From: Saxidomus purpurata
Lineage: Eukaryota > Mollusca > Bivalvia > Venerida > Veneridae
Length of the DNA stretch: 64,000 nt
Assembly (NCBI GenBank): GCA_022818135.1
Contig: JAFMSR010000017.1
Span: 5,315,403-5,379,402 of the forward strand
Direction of reading: 5' to 3'
Shown: piece by piece, positions 58,159-64,000 of the stretch
Layout: each line of letters begins with the position of its first letter
Numbering within the stretch: the stretch's first letter is position 1
Program-made: the position numbers and the translations under genes
The notes under the pieces: model-generated
Seen by the model: only the letters and a program-made list of their open reading frames with translations
Database searches by the model: none
What the model was told of the DNA's origin: nothing

Positions 58159-58689
58159 TTATAGTAGTGCCTCTTTAAACCGGCCGTCAAGTACATATAA
58201 CACGTTCAATTTACACTTGACAAATTCCATACTGTCAAGTTTCGTCATTTCCAAGGTAGAGTACATGACACGCCAAATTCCTCTGAAACACTTCGATCTG
58301 CTGACACCAACAGCGTATGTGCACGTGCAGTTCGATCGCTTTTCTGCAGTCTAACGTGCTTTCCAGGCCCGAAAGAAACGTATGTACATGTAACTGACAA
58401 AATATGTAGATCAGATACACTTTATTAAGTCATTAGCATACATTGTTTGTAACTTTTATTATTTCAACATAACCCTTTTACAAAATATCACACAATTTAA
58501 CCATTTAGCTGCTGCGTCAATACTACTTGCTGTAGGAAATAAATGCCATTTGTATTGAACAATTCAAAAATAGCGATTGTTGTTTTTATCAATACAGATA
58601 TCAAATTATGCAAACGCATTTACATGTAGTGCGTTGGTACAAAAAAATGTAATGTAATGGTATGATGATAAGAGCCAAAGGAAATCGTT

Positions 58690-60300
58690 TATGAAAAGAA
58701 ATACAAACCTTCATATGCTGGAGTGCCTCAAGGTTCGAGTCTTTGACCGTTCTATTCATTATCTACATAAATGACATTGTTACCAAAGTTAATTCCAATA
58801 TCAAATTATTCGCTGAAGACACCTTACTTTATCTAGTAGATGACACCCCCAATGGACTATCAACCAAACTTAATAAAGATCTCACTAGTATATATAACTG
58901 GGCAACAAATAGACTTAAATAGACTTTAATCTAAACAAAACAGAAACAATGGTTATCTCAAGAAAAACTACACAAACCAAACCATCCTGATTTAAGCATG
59001 AATAATGTTATAATAAAAAATGTCAATGCACACAAACATTTAGAACTATTCCTGGCTGCCGATGGAAAGTGGAAATCGCACATTTCATATATACTAACGC
59101 GTTCATGGAAGCGAATTGGCATGCTACGTTCATTTAAATTTTAACTAAAGAGAGCTAGTCTTGAAAAACTATATCTTTCCTTTATCCATCCTATCCTAGA
59201 ATACTGTGACGTTGTCTGGAGTAACTACAAACAAGACTAAATAAATGAACTCGAATCAGTCAAAACCGAAGCCGCGCGCATCGTAACTGGAGCAACCAAA
59301 CTATGTAGTATAACGAACTAATAAAGGATGTGAAATGAGAAACCTTATTAACTAGACGAAATAAACATAAACTTACAGTATTTTACAAAATGAAAATAAT
59401 CTAACACCTAATTATCTTTCAAACTTAATTCCTAAAGAGCCATTAAATAGATACAGCCTTAGAAATAGCAACATAATTCCCCTATTTCATTGCAGGACAG
59501 AATTATATATGGTTTCCTCACTCTCATTTGTAATAAGACATTGGAATAACTTACCAGATAATGTTAAATGTAGTACCACATGAAACAACTTCAAAACAAG
59601 CTTGAATTATAATCGTTCTCAGCCTTCATCATATTATCATATTGGTAGCAGACCCGGCTCAGACTATAATACAGTTCACTTAAAGGGCCACTACTAAGCG
59701 AAAATCAAGTGACAGTTATTTCAATGGCAAGTACATTACCTTATGCAAGACACTAAATAATGAAGATTGGCAGGTTAAAATGTACAGAAAGTGTGTGAAA
59801 CACGAAGAAAAGTATGTGCATTATGTTGAAATCTCAGTGAATCGACAAAATGACCACCAAGGTCTTTTTAGCTTTCTTCACAATGCATAGAAAAATAAAT
59901 AGAATTTCTACATACCAACTTTCATTTTTCATTAAACATGACATATTTCTGTGCTTTTTAAGATACATTTAAGTTTTTGCTTTAAACATGATCTATTCAG
60001 AAAAGATATAATAAATAATCAGTTTTGTTCGTGTGGAGAAGTCGAATCAAAAACCAATTACTTGATAGCATGTCGAAACTTTACCTTAGAAAGACAACTG
60101 TACCTGCAAAATTAAAATGTCCACTTACAACTCGAGACCTTCTTTACGGAAATGAACACTTAACAAACAATCAAAATGCCGATGTCTTTTCAAAAGTACA
60201 AAGATTTATACTTGGCTCCAAACGCTTTGGGGTCTATGCGACCGGCAGACGAGTTCACGGGCGAGCACTGGTAAAACCCAGCACCAGTTCAAATGTAGCA
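58690..60300 (+). mobile_element. LINE reverse transcriptase remnant with an insertion
   Basis: Frames on the plus strand read AGVPQGS, then PF.FIIYINDIV, then LFAEDTLLYLVDD (the catalytic FADD box, second residue changed to Glu), then NLNKTETMVISRK, HKHL, HPILEYCDVVW and ELESVKTEAARIVTGATKL, all typical of jockey/CR1/L2-type RTs. The C-terminal part has RHWNNLPDNV, HDLFRKDIINNQ, CSCGEVESKTNYLIACRNF and LLYGN..L...QN.DVF..VQ. Numerous stops and frameshifts and the changed catalytic residue show it is dead. About 270 bp of unrelated sequence separates the two C-terminal blocks. Confidence 0.85.
59692..59958. mobile_element. Insertion within the LINE remnant (boundaries approximate)
   Basis: The LINE-like reading stops after the GSRPGSDYNTV block near 59690 and resumes near 59960 with CFKHDLFRKD. 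The insert begins TTAAAGGGCCACTACTAAGC. No inverted ends or target duplication could be fixed, so its type is open. Confidence 0.5.
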
Positions 60301-60329
60301 TTATTGCATATAGGATCTCTTCACTAAGT

Positions 60330-62055
60330 TTATTTACTAAGTTTATTTAACGATTTTATTATGCGAAATTTGAAAATCTTTTCTCTTACACAATGCCGAA
60401 TAGTATACATTACTGCCGTCAAATAGTGATCAACCCGGAAAATGAATAAATATAAATTTCTTTGAAAGCTTGTTTTCAGATTCCAGTCATATTGTTACAC
60501 CATTCTACAATGTATGTAAATACTAAATACATTTGTATACAATGTATTTTCGAGAAAAAATATTGTTTAAACTAACCTGCAAATGATAACAATGCAGTTA
60601 ACCACCACATCGTAATTAGTGAACGAGAGAAGATTTAATTGCCATTGCAACACTTGCCTAAACTAATTCATAATCGTTTAAGGCTCAAACAAAACGGAAA
60701 CATTATCAAATTATAATTTATTTAGACGTTATTTGGTGTATTAAAAATATCATTTCCGACAACCGGCTTCTAATGCTTCAAAATGATCTCAGTTGTCTTA
60801 GCAGGGTGTAAAACTGTTTTAGCAGACGACATGGAGTAGTTCGACTACACAACCGACTCAGCCGTGTAAATGATCGAACACACAGAGCGTCGAATTAAGT
60901 ACCTTTTTTAGCTGATACAAAAAGTCTTCTTAATGATGTTTCCTGCATCTACAGGCATAAATCAACACATCCACACTATTTCAAAACCTGAGCCCTTTTA
61001 CTAAGAAAGGAATTAATTAAACTCTCTTATACTTCTTTTGTTAAAAGATACATTGAACTTCACGGGTTTTAATTTTATGATTGAACTTGTGCTACTCTGT
61101 GCTGGTTGTCCTTTCTGTAAATGAATGAGATAATCATATGTACGGTTGCATAATTATCAACACGAAGCCAACATTGCGTTCAATATTTACTCGATTATAT
61201 TAAATTATGTGTACATATTAAGACCAACTAATGCAATGCTTAAAACAAAGTGCCTGAAGCACGTGCAATTGCTTACCTTGTGTCCCTTTCCATATTTCAC
61301 CAACAAACAAATATGTATATAAACCAATATCCATTTCGTCGAGTCTTTAACTAAATGTATAACGCGTACGCACATGAATATTTACAAAATAGCGCCCGTA
61401 ATAAATTTCTTACACCAGATACTCAGACTGACGTTCAAGGTAACTAAACAGTCCAATAAGAAAGCACAACTGGCATGGAACGTTTTCTCTGCCAATCTCG
61501 CGCGTAGCAAACAAAAATCTTTCTCTTTTTTGGGCAATCGTTGGCATAACTACTTCTGTGAAAAATGAGATAACACCACCTGATTTCCCATTAATACACC
61601 TATGTAACTGCAGGTGGTGTGATTAATGGCAAATTTGTGAAGTATATGCAAGTCTTAAATTTGGAAAGGCTTGTATCAGTAGTTCTGCTAAAAATATTGA
61701 AGACGTTATTTCCCATATATGGTATATAACGTGTCCAGTAAAACATTCATCTACCAGCACAAGCAAAAGCGAAATGAGCAAGCTCAACACCTTGTCCACG
61801 GAGAATTAGAGGCATTGTGTACACGAATTCCTTAGCTAAGCTACATGTATGCACAAAGACAAACTAAACCATGTAATGAGCATGTAAATGAATCATTGGT
61901 GCCGCTGAAGATCAAGTGCGCCAAATGTATGACCTATTTTATCATATTAAAACACATGCTAATTGATTCTTATTTAACTTACGAACAATTAATCATATGA
62001 ATAAGACGTGTAATCCATGAGTTACCACGTTTTTCATGTGGAACTGGTTTCTATT
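60330..62055. other. Non-coding stretch
   Basis: No gene was recognised. A hairpin ACACCACCTG/CAGGTGGTGT with CCATTAAT/ATTAATGG extensions lies at 61573-61623. Confidence 0.5.
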
Positions 62056-62067
62056 TGTCATTTTACA

Positions 62068-62105
62068 TATGAAAAACATATGCTTGTATACATATGTTTT
62101 TCATA
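62068..62105. repeat. Perfect 15-bp hairpin
   Basis: TATGAAAAACATATG (62068-62082) and its exact inverse (62091-62105) around an 8-base loop. It contains repeated ACATATG boxes. It may be part of a foldback repeat. Confidence 0.85.
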
Positions 62106-62275
62106 ACAAATGAAACACATATGTTTATGTTATGTGGCAGTTCTATCTGAGTGTGTAAATGGGGCATTTTTTTAGTTTCAACGTTTATTTTACAAACATG
62201 CACGAGTCCCGCATCAGCAAAATACATATCTATATACAAAACATATCAACATGACAAAACGGAAAAAAAAAAAAT

Positions 62276-62350
62276 AATAATATCAAACAGGGAATGCCAC
62301 GTACCAAAAACGCAGCCTACCCAAAACGAGCCCCACAGCACCCAGAAGTG
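62276..62350. repeat. 75-bp dispersed repeat, copy 2
   Basis: Second copy of 1658-1732, with two mismatches, preceded here by an A-rich tract. Confidence 0.8.
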
Positions 62351-62965
62351 ACTATAGTCTATTATAATAACATATCTATGTACAGGGATATCACAATTTT
62401 ACATTCTCTGAATTTGTACAGTGGAGAATATACATGTACATATTTTTATTAAATATAAAGTTGCGTTTTTTTGTTTATTAATGAAAGTCTACCTTTACAA
62501 TATTTACTAATTGAAAAGTCTCGTTACAGCTATGGTAATATATGTTCTTTAAAATTGTATTTATTTATAAGTTTACGTTCATTGGACACATTATCTATGT
62601 ATAATCGGCTAGATGTAGGGGAAGTCCCTTCCTTAAACATGCACACAATTACATTCATGCACTTAACGATTCGGCAAACAATAATCACGTGAATCAGCAT
62701 AGAACACGTTCTGATGAGAATAGTCACCTTTCTGATTGTGCCTTAACTATGCCATTTTCAACATTTGTTTTCAAATATCAATATCCATGTATAATTTCGT
62801 TAGAATTAACGGTTTTTCCTATATGAACACTCATGTTTGTGTTATATAGAACAAAGACGTGTTATTGATACTAAATATTTTATTACTTTTCACATTAAGT
62901 ACATACATGATAATGATATTACAAACGTACTTGCTTATACAAAATATCAGTTAAACAACTTGGTG
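62351..62965. other. Non-coding stretch
   Basis: No gene or clear repeat was recognised. Confidence 0.5.
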
Positions 62966-62969
62966 CACA

Positions 62970-63345
62970 AAAACAATTGACTGAATTCAGTCACTAACTG
63001 ACCATACATTCATAGCATATATGAATCTGTACTCCAAGACGATTCGAATATTATTGAAATTGCATCTGACTGAATTTCAGTCATTCCTGATTTCACTATC
63101 TGCAACTGAAGAAGCAATGAAAGTTTTTCGGTAAACAAAGTAAGAAGCTAGGCCGACAGTGACTGAATTCAGTCACGAAATAGCATTCATTTAGGCTATA
63201 ATTGTATCTGATAGAATTCAGTTATTTCTGTTTTCACTTTCCTAAAATATTGAAAACAATTAAAATACTGAAACGAATGATTGTTTTTCCGTGAACAAAG
63301 ATGGAAGCTAGCCGAATTTGGCTAAATAGCATGATTTATAACACA
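62970..63345. repeat. Palindrome-bearing tandem repeat
   Basis: Palindromes occur at about 62979 (TGACTGAATTCAGTCA), 63069 (TGACTGAATTTCAGTCA), 63161 (GTGACTGAATTCAGTCAC) and 63211 (diverged CTGATAGAATTCAGTT), and a different one near 63306 (AGCCGAATTTGGCT). The stretch from 63067 is duplicated from 63208, with shared phrases TTTTTC.GT.AACAAAG, GAAGCTAG and AAATAGCAT..ATTTA. No gene lies around it. Confidence 0.75.
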
Positions 63346-64000
63346 TGGAAATTCACCGATACAGGCTGCAAAATAAATGTATTCACTCAAAATTATTATT
63401 AATATCCTTGTTTATAACAACAGTATGTTAAATAAACAGGTGTGTATATCGATCTGGTAAATAAAATGTATGCAAACAAAATAGTAAAGTACAATTCCGT
63501 TAAAAATAAATATATGATAAAGATATACTTTTTCGAGGTAATCGTTCATAGGCCAAGAAAATAACTATCAGTTTCTTTGCTACGTCTTCATGTTCTAACA
63601 TTCACTAGCGACATTTAACAATTGTACATATTGCGTATATAATTTTACATATCTATATATTAAAATTTAGAAATAAAATATGATTATTTTGTTTTCATGT
63701 TATGTCACCAGATACAATAATAACAGCAACAACAACAACACACTTGATCAAAAAAATGAATAACAGTGCAGAAAATGAGCGCACTTCGTTCAAACAAAAC
63801 ATCAATAAAAGAATTGGATATAAACTGAACAGAGCAATGAAATGGTCACACTTTGATTCAAGTTATTGCGAGTATTACAACAATACTTATCTGCAAACTG
63901 GGAGGGTAAATCTCAAATCTAGTCGGATTATACCAGTTTGGGGCTAATAAATACGATTAAAACTACGCTTATAAGCTAACCTGTAACCTTTGTTTACAAG
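63346..64000. other. Non-coding stretch to window end
   Basis: The open frame at 63702-63947 has no recognised domain and no splice or promoter support. Confidence 0.5.

Noticed and set aside
58046..58354. Open frame across the TA microsatellite
   Set aside because: It contains a (YI)n run from the repeat; no gene evidence.

Overview
This window looks like a fragment of a bivalve mollusc nuclear genome. It is AT-rich, intron-rich and dominated by interspersed repeats. Several repeats have the organisation of bivalve pearl-type elements: a tandem core, a short GACC/GACGG-like stretch and a terminal hairpin. The three host-like coding signals are all animal genes split by GT-AG introns. No bacterial or phage features are present. 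Species cannot be named from the sequence alone. Three runs of exactly 500 N (5860-6359, 32524-33023, 56403-56902) are scaffold gaps of unknown true size.

Layout. 0.6-1.5 kb: ~367-bp repeat units, then a CA microsatellite and a tRNA-derived SINE (2.2-2.55 kb). 3.06-3.81 kb: terminal exon of a trypsin-like peptidase-domain protein with a duplicated 51-residue coiled-coil module. 6.5-12.1 kb (+): the 3' half of an arylsulfatase, six exons with frameshifts, probably a pseudogene. 13.3-14.2 kb: C-terminal piece of a LINE. 16.65-17.85 kb: a repeat of family B (see below). 18.3-19.8 kb: a degenerate minisatellite split by an 804-bp inverted-repeat element. 21.54-29.69 kb: a complete but inactivated BEL/Pao LTR retrotransposon that sits inside an older tandem repeat and itself carries a 1.8-kb Tc1/mariner-like element, which in turn contains a 137-bp palindrome. 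31.5-32.1 kb: a minisatellite interrupted by a SINE. 33-42 kb: mostly unannotatable, with several MITE-like repeats and an odd poly(A)/poly(T) block. 42.7-48.66 kb: a Russian-doll stack of three Helentron/HINE-like (pearl-like) families. 51.09-52.90 kb (-): the last three exons of the chaperonin gene TCP1 (CCT1, CCT alpha), intact, with a family B element in its intron. 54.95-55.6 kb: a pogo-like inverted-repeat element. 58.7-60.3 kb: a decayed LINE reverse transcriptase of the same family as the 13.5-kb piece. 62.97-63.35 kb: a small array of palindromes.

How it fits together. The only clearly functional host gene is TCP1, a subunit of the cytosolic CCT/TRiC folding machine. Its first ~370 codons are not visible here. 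The arylsulfatase and the peptidase/coiled-coil exon are partial. Everything else records successive transposition: tandem repeat, then BEL element, then Tc1-like element, then palindrome in one place; family C, then family B, then family A in another. The most interesting material is the shared architecture of families A, B and C (12-bp or shorter subterminal inverted repeats that re-form as a 3' hairpin), the density of the nuclear-receptor half-site TCAAGGTCA in several unrelated tandem repeats, and the palindrome array near 63 kb in which the palindrome sequence changes but the symmetry is kept.
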